A DNA stretch of 64,000 bases from Micrococcus endophyticus (GTDB lineage Bacteria; Actinomycetota; Actinomycetes; Actinomycetales; Micrococcaceae): the NCBI RefSeq assembly GCF_014205115.1, contig NZ_JACHMW010000001.1:2542001-2606000 (forward strand), in the 5' to 3' direction. Within the stretch, counting starts at the first letter, position 1. Each line of letters opens with the position of its first letter. The position numbers and the translations under genes were made by a program. Below, one piece after another: positions 41,834 through 49,285 of the stretch. The notes below the pieces were generated by a model, which saw only the letters and a program-made list of their open reading frames with translations, was not told where the DNA came from and ran no database searches.

Positions 41834-42307
41834 GTGGGAACGGTGAATCTTCTGCACGGGCTGGACGGCATGGACCGGCGACTCCTCGAGCTGCTGCGCC
41901 AGGACGCGCGCCGCACGAACGCCTCCCTCGCCGAGGAGCTCGGCATCGCCGCGTCCACGTGCCTGGCCCGGCTCAAGGCCCTGCGGGCCTCCGGCGCGGT
42001 GCGCGGATTCACAGTGGACGTCGACCCGGCGGCCCTGGGGCACGGGCTCGTGGCCCTCGTCTCCGTGCGCATCCGCCCCGGCGCGCGCCACCGCATGGAG
42101 GAGCTCTTCGACCGGCTGCGCGGGCTCTCCGGGGTGCAACAGGTGTTCTTCCTCGGCGGCGAGGACGACTTCCTGCTCCACGTAGCCGTGGCGGACTCCG
42201 AGGAGGTCTCCCGGTTCGTGCTCAAGAACCTCTCCGCCGACCCGGCCGTCGCGGCCACCCGCACCTCGCTGGTGTTCCGCCACGAGGGCGGGGAGCGGCC
42301 GTGGTGA
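41834..42307 (+). CDS. aldR: Lrp/AsnC-family regulator (AldR type)
   Basis: A 157-residue feast/famine regulator: N-terminal HTH (LDGMDRRLLELLRQDARRTNASLAEELGIAASTCLARLKALRASGAV) and a RAM domain (LVALVSVRIRPGARHRMEELFDRLRGLSGVQQVFFLGGEDDFLLHVAVADSEE). Divergent from ald, which AldR activates or represses with alanine in mycobacteria. The start could be GTG 41834 or GTG 41843; the HTH begins after residue 8 either way. Confidence 0.88.
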   Translation: MGTVNLLHGLDGMDRRLLELLRQDARRTNASLAEELGIAASTCLARLKALRASGAVRGFTVDVDPAALGHGLVALVSVRIRPGARHRMEELFDRLRGLSGVQQVFFLGGEDDFLLHVAVADSEEVSRFVLKNLSADPAVAATRTSLVFRHEGGERPW

Positions 42308-42374
42308 GGCGCTGACCGCCGCGGGGGTGAGCCCGTCCCGCCCCGCCGTCGGGGGGCGGGCGCATACTGGTCAG

Positions 42375-42872
42375 GTGACCCTCGCGATCGTCGTCTCCGT
42401 CCTGGCCGTGCTCCTGCTGATCGTCGGGGTGGTCGGGACCGTCTACCCGATCCTGCCCGGCTCCATGCTGATCCTCGTCACGGCGGTCGCCTGGGCGTGG
42501 ATCCTCGGCTCGGGCGCCTCGTGGACCTTCGGGCTCATCGCGGCCGGCCTGGCGATCGCCGGCATGAGCGCCTCCGCTGTCCTCACCGGCCGGCGTCTGC
42601 TGCGGGAGAAGGTGACGCGGGGGCCGATCACGTGGGGCGTGATCGGCGCGATCGTGGGCTTCTTCGCCATCCCGATCGTCGGCCTGTTCATCGGCTTCGC
42701 CGCGGGCCTGTTCGGCTCGCAGTGGGCGCGCACCAAGGACGCGCGCGCGGCGCTGGCCAGCTCGTGGGGCGCACTGAAGGCCATGGGCCTGGGCATGCTC
42801 GTGGAGCTCGGCTGCGCGATGCTCGCCCTCGTCTCGGTGGGCGTGGGCATCCTGGTGCACTTCGTCTTCTGA
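42375..42872 (+). CDS. DUF456-family membrane protein
   Basis: A 165-residue membrane protein with about four helices and two Gly-rich hairpins: LAIVVSVLAVLLLIVGVVGTVYPILPGSMLILVTAVAWAW, then SWTFGLIAAGLAIAGMSASAVLTG, GPITWGVIGAIVGFFAIPIVGLFIGFAAGLFGSQWART and the terminal AMGLGMLVELGCAMLALVSVGVGILVHF. This layout is the DUF456 family, function unknown. GTG 42375 is chosen because an upstream in-frame extension is Pro/Arg-rich and not membrane-like. Confidence 0.78.
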   Translation: MTLAIVVSVLAVLLLIVGVVGTVYPILPGSMLILVTAVAWAWILGSGASWTFGLIAAGLAIAGMSASAVLTGRRLLREKVTRGPITWGVIGAIVGFFAIPIVGLFIGFAAGLFGSQWARTKDARAALASSWGALKAMGLGMLVELGCAMLALVSVGVGILVHFVF

Positions 42873-42914
42873 GCCTGGGCCGCACGACGACGCCGGGCCC
42901 GTCCCGCGTCCGGT

Positions 42915-43685
42915 TCAGCCGCCCGCTGCGTCCGGGCCGGCGGTGGTGAACCGGGAGAACCAGTGGATGTGCTCGCGCACGGCCTGCGCCGCGCGGGGTC
43001 CGTCCCGCTCGACCGCGGCCGCCAGGATGTCCCGGTGCTGGCGCTGCAGCTCGTCGCGCACGGCGCCCCAGTCCTCGACGCCGGCCATCGCCTCCTCGAC
43101 GTAGCCGATGGTGGCCTCGCGCAGGGACCGCAGGATGGTCTCGAGAACCACGTTGCCGCTGAGCGTGGACAGCAGCACGTGGAACTCCGCGTCCAGGCGG
43201 TGGAACTCGCGGGCAGGAAAATCTGGGACGTCCATGCGGTCCAGGTGCGCGTGCGCCGTCGCGAGGATCGCGCCGCGGCCGGGGACGTCGTGCTCCGCGG
43301 CCTCGAGGGCGGCCTCGGTCTCGAGCAGCACGCGGGTGGTGACGAGGTCCGCGACGGGCAGCGCCCGGGTCGCCACGTGCATGCGCAGCGCCCAGGCGAG
43401 CGCCGCGGAGGGCTCGGAGACCACGATGGCCCCCGCCCGCGGCCCCGAGCCGGTGGCCGAGCGCACCAGACCCATGGCGTCCATGACGCGTCCGGCCTCC
43501 CGGACGGAGGACCGGGACATCCCGAACCGCTCGGCCAGTGTGCGCTCGCTCGGCAGCTTGTCCCCCACCTGGATCCGCCCGGAGCGCAGCTCCCCCTCCA
43601 GCCAGTCCAGGATGACCGCGTGGCCGGGGGCACGGCGGCGGCCCGGCTCGGGTTCGGCGGGCGGGGTGGGCGGGCGGGCGGTCAT
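42915..43685 (-). CDS. lldR: FadR-type GntR regulator, probable lactate regulator LldR
   Basis: A 256-residue GntR/FCD regulator. N-terminal HTH (HAVILDWLEGELRSGRIQVGDKLPSERTLAERFGMSRSSVREAGRVMDAMGLV) and a C-terminal FCD domain (FHRLDAEFHVLLSTLSGNVVLETILRSLREATIG; QRQHRDILAAAVERDG with His). It lies downstream of the lactate permease on the same strand and next to lutABC. The two promoters of that module carry TGGTCNGACCA, the FadR-subfamily operator pattern. ATG 43683-43685 has a TGGAGCAG site; a longer upstream start is possible. Confidence 0.87.
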   Translation of the reverse strand: MTARPPTPPAEPEPGRRRAPGHAVILDWLEGELRSGRIQVGDKLPSERTLAERFGMSRSSVREAGRVMDAMGLVRSATGSGPRAGAIVVSEPSAALAWALRMHVATRALPVADLVTTRVLLETEAALEAAEHDVPGRGAILATAHAHLDRMDVPDFPAREFHRLDAEFHVLLSTLSGNVVLETILRSLREATIGYVEEAMAGVEDWGAVRDELQRQHRDILAAAVERDGPRAAQAVREHIHWFSRFTTAGPDAAGG

Positions 43686-43830
43686 GGGCTGCTCCAGCGG
43701 GGACGGGACGGACGGGGCCGTGGGTGAGCCTAGGCCCGACGGCGGCCGCGCCGCTCCTCGCGACCGGGCGGTCGGGACGAGGACCATCCCCACCCACGCG
43801 CGCGCCCACGCATGCGCCGAGCCACGCGCC

Positions 43831-43916
43831 GAGCCAGAGATATCCGCTGCGGAGACCGTGATCTCACGGCGGAAATCTCTGGCTCAGCGTCCTGGAGGGG
43901 CGGGAATCTCTGGCTC
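43831..43916. repeat. GAGCCAGAGAT inverted repeat, three copies
   Basis: GAGCCAGAGAT at 43831-43841 recurs inverted at 43875-43885 and again at 43906-43916. The first two form 17-nt arms with one mismatch. Their loop holds a nested dyad CCGTGA-TC-TCACGG (43855-43868). Located between the lactate permease stop and the start of the GntR gene, both minus strand, so it may terminate or attenuate read-through. Confidence 0.8.
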
Positions 43917-43945
43917 GGCGTCGGACGCCCGACCCGATCACCCGA

Positions 43946-45640
43946 TCACGGCAGCATCCAGGACAGGACGTTGGACTGCAGGAACACGATGGTGCACACC
44001 ATCAGGAGCAGCGCCACGGACCAGGGGAGCACGGTGCGCAGGATCTTGGACTCCTGCCCCTCCATGGACACGGCGGTGGCGGCGATGGCCAGGGACTGCG
44101 GGGAGATCATCTTGCCCACCACGCCGCCGGAGGTGTTGGCGGCCACCATGAGCGAGGGGTCGAGGCCGGCCTCCTCGGCCGCCGTCTGCTGCAGGGTGGC
44201 GAACAGGGCGTTCGCGGAGGTGTCCGAACCGGTGACGGCGGTGCCGAGCCAGCCGAGCACGGGGGAGAGGAACGCGAAGGCCGCGCCCACGCCGGCGACG
44301 GCGGTGCCCATGGCCAGGGTCTGGCCGGAGAAGTTCATGACGTACGCCAGGGACAGCACCAGCACGATGGTCAGCCCGGACCAGCGCATCTTCCAGAAGC
44401 ACCGGCCGATCTCGGCGAGGGCGTCGCCGAAGCGCAGCGGGAACCGTCCGCCGCCGGTGAAGACCGAGTAGATCAACGCCACGAGCAGGCCGGTGATCAG
44501 CAGCAGGGTGCCGGGGGAGGAGAGCCACTGGAAGGAGTAGACGGTGCCGGTGATCGGCTCGCCCGCCGCGGTGACCAGGCGGCCGTCGAGGCCGGGCCAG
44601 GGGATGCGCACATTGGTGGAGGCGAGCCATCCGGCCAGGTCGAAGCCGAGGGTCCAGAGCTTGGCGATGCCGAAGACGGTGATGACCAGCAGGTAGGGGA
44701 GCACGGCCATCCAGATCCGCCCGGGGGTGAGGTCGCCGGCGGGCCGGGTGGGCGTGATCCCGAGGCGGGCGTCGGCCTCGGCGGCGCCCTTGGGCCGCCA
44801 GAAGCGCAGCAGCACCACGGCGGAGGCCATGGCCAGCAGGGAGGCGACGACGTCGGTCAGCTCGTACGAGAAGTGCGTGGAGGCCCACCAGATGCCGAGC
44901 GCGAAGGTGCCGCCGATGGTCAGCAGCGCGGGCCAGGTTTCGCGGATCCCGCGGAAGCCGTCGATGATCCACACGAGGAAGAACGGGACGAGCGCGGCCA
45001 CGAACGGGGCCTGGTGCCCCACGATCGCCCCGATCTCGGCGGCGGGGATGTCGGTGAGCTGGCCGGCGGTGGTGATGGGGATGCCCACGGCGCCGAAGGC
45101 CACGGGGGCGGTGTTGGCCAGCAGCACCACCACGGCGGTCTTCAGGGGCGGCAGTCCCAGGGCCAGCAGCATGGTGGCCGTGATGGCCACGGGGGCGCCG
45201 AACCCAGCGAGGGCCTCGAGCATGCCGCCGAAGCAGAAGGCGATCAGCACGGCCTGGATGCGGATGTCCCCGCCGCCCACGGTGTCGAAGATGGCGCGCA
45301 TGTCCTCGAACCGGCCGGAGAGGACGGTCACCTGGTAGAACCACAGCGCCATGACCACGATCCACACGATCGGGAAGAAGCCGAACACGGCGCCCTGCGA
45401 GGCGGAGAGCAGGGTGAGGTCCGCGGGCATGCCGAAGGCGAGGATCGCCACGAGCACGGCGGCGGTCAGGGAGACGAGGCCCGCCTGCCAGGCCTTGGCC
45501 TTGACCAGCAGGAGCATCACGAAGAAGGTCAGCAGCGGGATGGTGCCGAGGGCGGCGGAGAGCCCGAGGCTGCCGGCGACGGCGTCGGTGGTCGCGGTGA
45601 ACGTGCCCACGGGGGCGCTGGCTTGGATGAGGGGGTCCAC
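43946..45640 (-). CDS. lldP: L-lactate permease LctP/LldP
   Basis: Proton/lactate symporter (564 residues) of the LctP family with about 12-14 transmembrane helices. Family blocks: GTIPLLTFFVMLLLVKAKAWQAGLVSL, QGAVFGFFPIVWIVVMALWFYQVTV, IAFCFGGMLEALAGFGAPVAITATMLLALG, AVGIPITTAG, LGWLGTAVTGSDTSANALFATLQ and NTSGGVVGKMISPQSLAIAATAV. It is divergent from lutABC, which oxidises the imported lactate; the 235-bp gap holds two TGGTCNGACCA sites. Confidence 0.94.
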   Translation of the reverse strand: MDPLIQASAPVGTFTATTDAVAGSLGLSAALGTIPLLTFFVMLLLVKAKAWQAGLVSLTAAVLVAILAFGMPADLTLLSASQGAVFGFFPIVWIVVMALWFYQVTVLSGRFEDMRAIFDTVGGGDIRIQAVLIAFCFGGMLEALAGFGAPVAITATMLLALGLPPLKTAVVVLLANTAPVAFGAVGIPITTAGQLTDIPAAEIGAIVGHQAPFVAALVPFFLVWIIDGFRGIRETWPALLTIGGTFALGIWWASTHFSYELTDVVASLLAMASAVVLLRFWRPKGAAEADARLGITPTRPAGDLTPGRIWMAVLPYLLVITVFGIAKLWTLGFDLAGWLASTNVRIPWPGLDGRLVTAAGEPITGTVYSFQWLSSPGTLLLITGLLVALIYSVFTGGGRFPLRFGDALAEIGRCFWKMRWSGLTIVLVLSLAYVMNFSGQTLAMGTAVAGVGAAFAFLSPVLGWLGTAVTGSDTSANALFATLQQTAAEEAGLDPSLMVAANTSGGVVGKMISPQSLAIAATAVSMEGQESKILRTVLPWSVALLLMVCTIVFLQSNVLSWMLP

Positions 45641-45664
45641 GGGGTCTCCTGGTGCTGGGGTGCG

Positions 45665-45675
45665 TGGTCAGACCA
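45665..45675. promoter_or_regulatory. TGGTCAGACCA operator on the lldP side
   Basis: Perfect 11-bp palindrome (13 bp with flanks GTGGTCAGACCAC, 45664-45676), 24 nt upstream of the lldP ATG. It fits the FadR-subfamily consensus TGGTNNNACCA. Confidence 0.7.
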
Positions 45676-45803
45676 CAGTCGTCTGTCCACGGACAGTAGA
45701 TGGTGCACGTCACACTCGGCAACCTCCGTCCGGTGCGCGCATGCCCCGCGTCACCACGGCACGGCCGCGTGAGGGGGGTCACAGGCGCGGAGGGACTCTG
45801 CTA

Positions 45804-45814
45804 TGGTCTGACCA
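45804..45814. promoter_or_regulatory. TGGTCTGACCA operator on the lutA side
   Basis: Perfect 11-bp palindrome identical to the one at 45665 except for the central base, about 60 nt upstream of lutA. With its twin it brackets the divergent lldP-lutABC promoter region. Confidence 0.7.
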
Positions 45815-45875
45815 CACCTTGGGGCGACGCCCGTCCGCGCCCGCTCCACCACCCGTCGACCCCCGGAGGACGGAC

Positions 45876-46730
45876 ATGAGAGTCGCCCTGTTCGCCACGT
45901 GCATCGTGGACGCCATGTACCCGAAGGTCGCGCTCGCGACCGTGCGCATCCTCGAGCGCCTCGGCCACGAGGTGGTCTTCCCCCGAGGACAGGGCTGCTG
46001 CGCGCAGATGCACGTCAACAGCGGCTACCTCGACGACGCCCTGCCCGTGGTGAAGAACCACGTGCGCACCTTCCAGGGCGCGGACTACGACGTCGCGGTC
46101 GCACCCTCCGGATCCTGCGTCGCCTCCCTCGGCCACCAGCAGCCCATGGTGGCCCGCGCCGCGGGGGACGAGGCCCTGGCCCGCGACGCCGAAGAGGTCG
46201 CCGCCAACACCTACGAGCTCGCCGCCCTGCTCACGGACGTCCTGGGCGTCACGGACGCGGCCGCGCAGCTCGGCTCCTGGTTCCCGCACACCGTGACCTA
46301 CCACCCCTCCTGCCACGGCATGCGGCTGCTCCGGCTGGGGGACCGGCAGGAACGCCTGCTGCGCTCGGTGGCGGACATCGACTACCGCGCCCTGCCGGAC
46401 GCGGAGGAGTGCTGCGGCTTCGGCGGGACGTTCTCCCTGAAGAACCCGGACGTCTCCGGCGCCATGGCCGAGGAGAAGATCGGCAACATCGAGCGCACGC
46501 AGGCCCGGCTGTGCACCGGCGGGGACGCGTCCTGCCTGCTGCACCTGGGCGGGGTCATGTCACGGCGCGGGACCACCGCACCGGACGGCTCACCCGTCAC
46601 CACCCTCCACTTCGCGGAGATCCTCGCCGCCACCCGCGAGAACCCGCTGGACGTCAGCGGCCCCGTGGACCTGTCCATCCCGGCGCAGGGACCCGCCCGC
46701 CGCCGTCGTCAGAAGGAGGCCACCCGATGA
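45876..46730 (+). CDS. lutA: Lactate utilisation protein A (LutA/LldE)
   Basis: Fe-S subunit of the LutABC L-lactate oxidation complex. The 284 residues contain the CCG-domain cysteine motifs of this family: FATCIVDAMYP, GQGCCAQMHVNSGY, YHPSCHGMRLLRLG, and ECCGFGGTFSLKNPDVSGAMAEEK, with CTGGDASCLLHLGG. Electrons from lactate pass through Fe-S centres to the chain. Strong GGAGGA ribosome site. The stop overlaps lutB (ATGA). Confidence 0.94.
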   Translation: MRVALFATCIVDAMYPKVALATVRILERLGHEVVFPRGQGCCAQMHVNSGYLDDALPVVKNHVRTFQGADYDVAVAPSGSCVASLGHQQPMVARAAGDEALARDAEEVAANTYELAALLTDVLGVTDAAAQLGSWFPHTVTYHPSCHGMRLLRLGDRQERLLRSVADIDYRALPDAEECCGFGGTFSLKNPDVSGAMAEEKIGNIERTQARLCTGGDASCLLHLGGVMSRRGTTAPDGSPVTTLHFAEILAATRENPLDVSGPVDLSIPAQGPARRRRQKEATR

Positions 46731-48313
46731 CCCGCACCGCCCTGGGCATGCCCGCCGTCCGCCCCGCGCACGGCCACGGCAACATCGTCCTGGACGAGCC
46801 CTTCCCCTCCGCGGCCCGCACCCAGCTGGGCAACGCCCAGATGCGCGCCAACATCCACCACGCCACCCACACCATCCGCGGCAAGCGCGCACGCGTGGTG
46901 GGGGAGCTGCCGGACTGGGCCGAGCTGCGCCAGGCCGGCTCCGCCCTGAAGCAGCAGGTGATGGCGGACCTGCCCGCCCTGCTCGAGCAGTTCGAGCAGC
47001 GGGTCACCGAGCGCGGCGGCGTGGTCCACTGGGCCCGGGACGCCGAGGAGGCCAACCGGATCATCACCGGGCTCGTGAAGGCCAAGGGCGTGGACGAGGT
47101 CATCAAGGTCAAGTCCATGGCCACCCAGGAGATCGACCTCGAGCACGCACTGCAGGCGGAGGGCATCGCCGCCGTGGAGACGGACCTGGCCGAGCTGATC
47201 GTGCAGCTGGGCCATGACAAGCCCTCCCACATCCTGGTCCCGGCCATCCACCGCAACCGGGAGGAGATCCGGGAGATCTTCGTGCGGGAGATGCCGGAGA
47301 CCGACGAGTCCCTGACCTCGGACCCCTCCGCGCTCGCGGACGTGGCCCGCGTGCACCTGAGGGAGAAGTTCCTCACCACCTCGGTGGCCATCTCCGGCGC
47401 CAACTTCGGCGTGGCGGAGACGGGCACGCTGACCGTGGTGGAGTCCGAGGGCAACGGCCGCATGTGCCTGACCCTGCCGGAGACCCTCATCACCGTGATG
47501 GGCATCGAGAAGATCGTCCCCACGTTCCAGGACCTCGAGGTCTTCCTCCAGCTGCTGCCCCGCTCCTCCACCGGCGAGCGCATGAACCCCTACACGTCCA
47601 TGTGGACGGGGGTCACCCCCGGCGACGGACCGCAGGAGTTCCACCTGGTGCTGCTGGACAACGGCCGCTCCGCGGTGCTCTCCGACCCCGAGGGCCGCTC
47701 CGCCCTGCACTGCATCCGCTGCTCCGCGTGCATGAACGTGTGCCCCGTCTACGAGCAGACCGGCGGCCACGCGTACGGCACCGTCTATCCGGGACCGATC
47801 GGCGCCATCCTCTCCCCGCAGCTCACGGGCGTGCAGGAGGGGGCCAACGGCAGCCTCCCGTACGCGTCCTCCCTGTGCGGGGCCTGCTACGACGTCTGCC
47901 CCGTGGCCATCGACATCCCCTCGATCCTGGTGCACCTGCGCGATCAGGACGTGCGCGCCACCCACGCGCGCAAGAAGGAGGAGTCACGGGTGCCCCTGCC
48001 CTCGCAGATGGACCTGCTCATGGCGGGTGCCCGCACCGTGATGTCCTCCGGCACCCTCATGGGCATGGCCGAGCGCGGGCTGCCCGCGGGCCGGGTGGCC
48101 GCGGGCCGGGACGCCACCCTCGGGTGGCTGCCGGGGATCGCCGGCGGCTGGACGGACCAGCGGGACGTGCCCGCGCCCCCGCGCCAGTCCTTCCGCAACT
48201 GGTGGCGCGGCAACGCCGAGCACACCGAGGAGCGGGTGGCGCGCGACGGCGGACGCCGCGACGTCGCCGCCGAGGATGAGACCACGACGACGGACGGACA
48301 GGAGCAGCGATGA
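46727..48313 (+). CDS. lutB: Lactate utilisation protein B (LutB/LldF)
   Basis: Iron-sulfur protein of the LutABC complex (528 residues). N-terminal LUD domain (KVKSMATQEIDLEHALQAEGIAAVETDLAELIVQL; GANFGVAETGTLTVVESEGNGRM) and ferredoxin-like 4Fe-4S sites: C329-I-R-C332-S-A-C335-M-N-V-C339-P and C384-G-A-C387-Y-D-V-C391-P. The C-terminal 60 residues (NWWRGNAEHTEERVARDGGRRDVAAEDE) are a charged tail. Coupled to lutA and lutC by 4-nt overlaps. Confidence 0.94.
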   Translation: MTRTALGMPAVRPAHGHGNIVLDEPFPSAARTQLGNAQMRANIHHATHTIRGKRARVVGELPDWAELRQAGSALKQQVMADLPALLEQFEQRVTERGGVVHWARDAEEANRIITGLVKAKGVDEVIKVKSMATQEIDLEHALQAEGIAAVETDLAELIVQLGHDKPSHILVPAIHRNREEIREIFVREMPETDESLTSDPSALADVARVHLREKFLTTSVAISGANFGVAETGTLTVVESEGNGRMCLTLPETLITVMGIEKIVPTFQDLEVFLQLLPRSSTGERMNPYTSMWTGVTPGDGPQEFHLVLLDNGRSAVLSDPEGRSALHCIRCSACMNVCPVYEQTGGHAYGTVYPGPIGAILSPQLTGVQEGANGSLPYASSLCGACYDVCPVAIDIPSILVHLRDQDVRATHARKKEESRVPLPSQMDLLMAGARTVMSSGTLMGMAERGLPAGRVAAGRDATLGWLPGIAGGWTDQRDVPAPPRQSFRNWWRGNAEHTEERVARDGGRRDVAAEDETTTTDGQEQR

Positions 48314-49011
48314 GCGAGGCCACCCCCACCACCGTCCCGGCCACCCCGACGCCGGGCCCGGGCGGGCCCGGAGGCGAGGCCCGGGCCGCGATCCTCGACC
48401 GGATCCGGCAGGCCCTGCAGGACGGCCCGACGCCGGACCCGGTGGAGCGGACCTACCGCCGCACCTCCGAGGCAGCACCGGGCGACGTCGTGGAGCAGCT
48501 GGTGGACCGCCTCGTCGACTACAAGGCCGGCGTGCACCGCGAGGACCTGAGCACCGTGGCGGACCGGGTCGCGGACCTGCTGGGAGAGGGCGCCCGCTAC
48601 GTGGTCCCGCCGGGTCTGGACCCGGCCTGGCTGCCCGGGGACGGGCAGGGCCGGGTGCGGGTCACCGAGCCCACCACCGCCGACGCGGGGGCCCTGGGGG
48701 TGCGCGAGCTGGACGGGATGGACGCGGTGGTGACCGGCTCCACCGTCTCCTGTTCCGAGACGGGGACCATCTTCCTCACGGGCCGCCCCGAGGAGGGCCG
48801 GCGCGCCATCTCCCTGGTGCCGGACCACCACGTGTGCATCGTCCCGCTGGACACCGTGGTGGAGCTGTTCCCCGAGGCGCTCGCCCGGGTGGAGCCGACC
48901 GCCGCGATCACCATGATCTCGGGCCCCTCGGCCACCAGCGACATCGAGCTCGAGCGGGTCGAGGGAGTGCACGGGCCCCGGCGGCTGGACGTGATCCTCC
49001 TGGACCGCTGA
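48310..49011 (+). CDS. lutC: Lactate utilisation protein C (LutC/LldG)
   Basis: LUD-domain subunit (233 residues) completing LutABC. The Pro/Gly-rich N-terminus (residues 1-24) is followed by the domain: ARYVVPPGLDPAWL, VTEPTTADAGALGVRELDGMDAVVTGSTVSCSETGTIFLTG, LVPDHHVCIVPLDTVVELFPEAL and ITMISGPSATSDIELERVEGVHGPRRLDVILL. ATG overlaps the lutB stop. A strong hairpin follows. Confidence 0.93.
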   Translation: MSEATPTTVPATPTPGPGGPGGEARAAILDRIRQALQDGPTPDPVERTYRRTSEAAPGDVVEQLVDRLVDYKAGVHREDLSTVADRVADLLGEGARYVVPPGLDPAWLPGDGQGRVRVTEPTTADAGALGVRELDGMDAVVTGSTVSCSETGTIFLTGRPEEGRRAISLVPDHHVCIVPLDTVVELFPEALARVEPTAAITMISGPSATSDIELERVEGVHGPRRLDVILLDR

Positions 49012-49050
49012 GCCCTCCGGGACCGACGCGGCGGGGGAGGTCGCCGACCA

Positions 49051-49095
49051 CGACGCCGGGCCGCGCCTTCCTGGGGAAGGTGCGGCCCGGCGTCG
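49051..49095. terminator. Bidirectional hairpin after lutC
   Basis: Arms 49051-49070 and 49076-49095 pair over 20 positions with one G-U around a 5-nt loop, between the convergent ends of lutC (+) and the transporter small subunit (-). Confidence 0.83.
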
Positions 49096-49122
49096 GGCAA
49101 GGGGCGGACGTCCGCCCGGCCG

Positions 49123-49251
49123 TCAGATGATCGAGCGGCCCTCACGGCGCGCCTCGCGCCAGTCCTTGAAGAACGCGGCCGCGATGCTGGCGAGGACGGC
49201 CAGCACGAGCACCGGCCACATGAGGACGTACAGGGTGAGTCCGAGGGTCAT
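49123..49251 (-). CDS. 42-residue membrane protein, putative transporter small subunit
   Basis: A short gene with a strong GAAGGAGA ribosome site before ATG 49249-49251. The product starts MTLGLTLYVLMWPVLVLAVL and continues to a basic/acidic C-terminus (FFKDWREARREGRSII): one hydrophobic helix (about residues 3-27) followed by an amphipathic positively charged tail. It starts 34 nt after the stop of the sodium:solute symporter. Small one-helix partners of this design are known for several secondary transporters (for example MetS with MetP), so an auxiliary subunit is likely; direct evidence is lacking. Confidence 0.78.
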   Translation of the reverse strand: MTLGLTLYVLMWPVLVLAVLASIAAAFFKDWREARREGRSII

Positions 49252-49285
49252 CGGGGTCTCCTTCGGGGTCGGATCGGTCAGTCGG

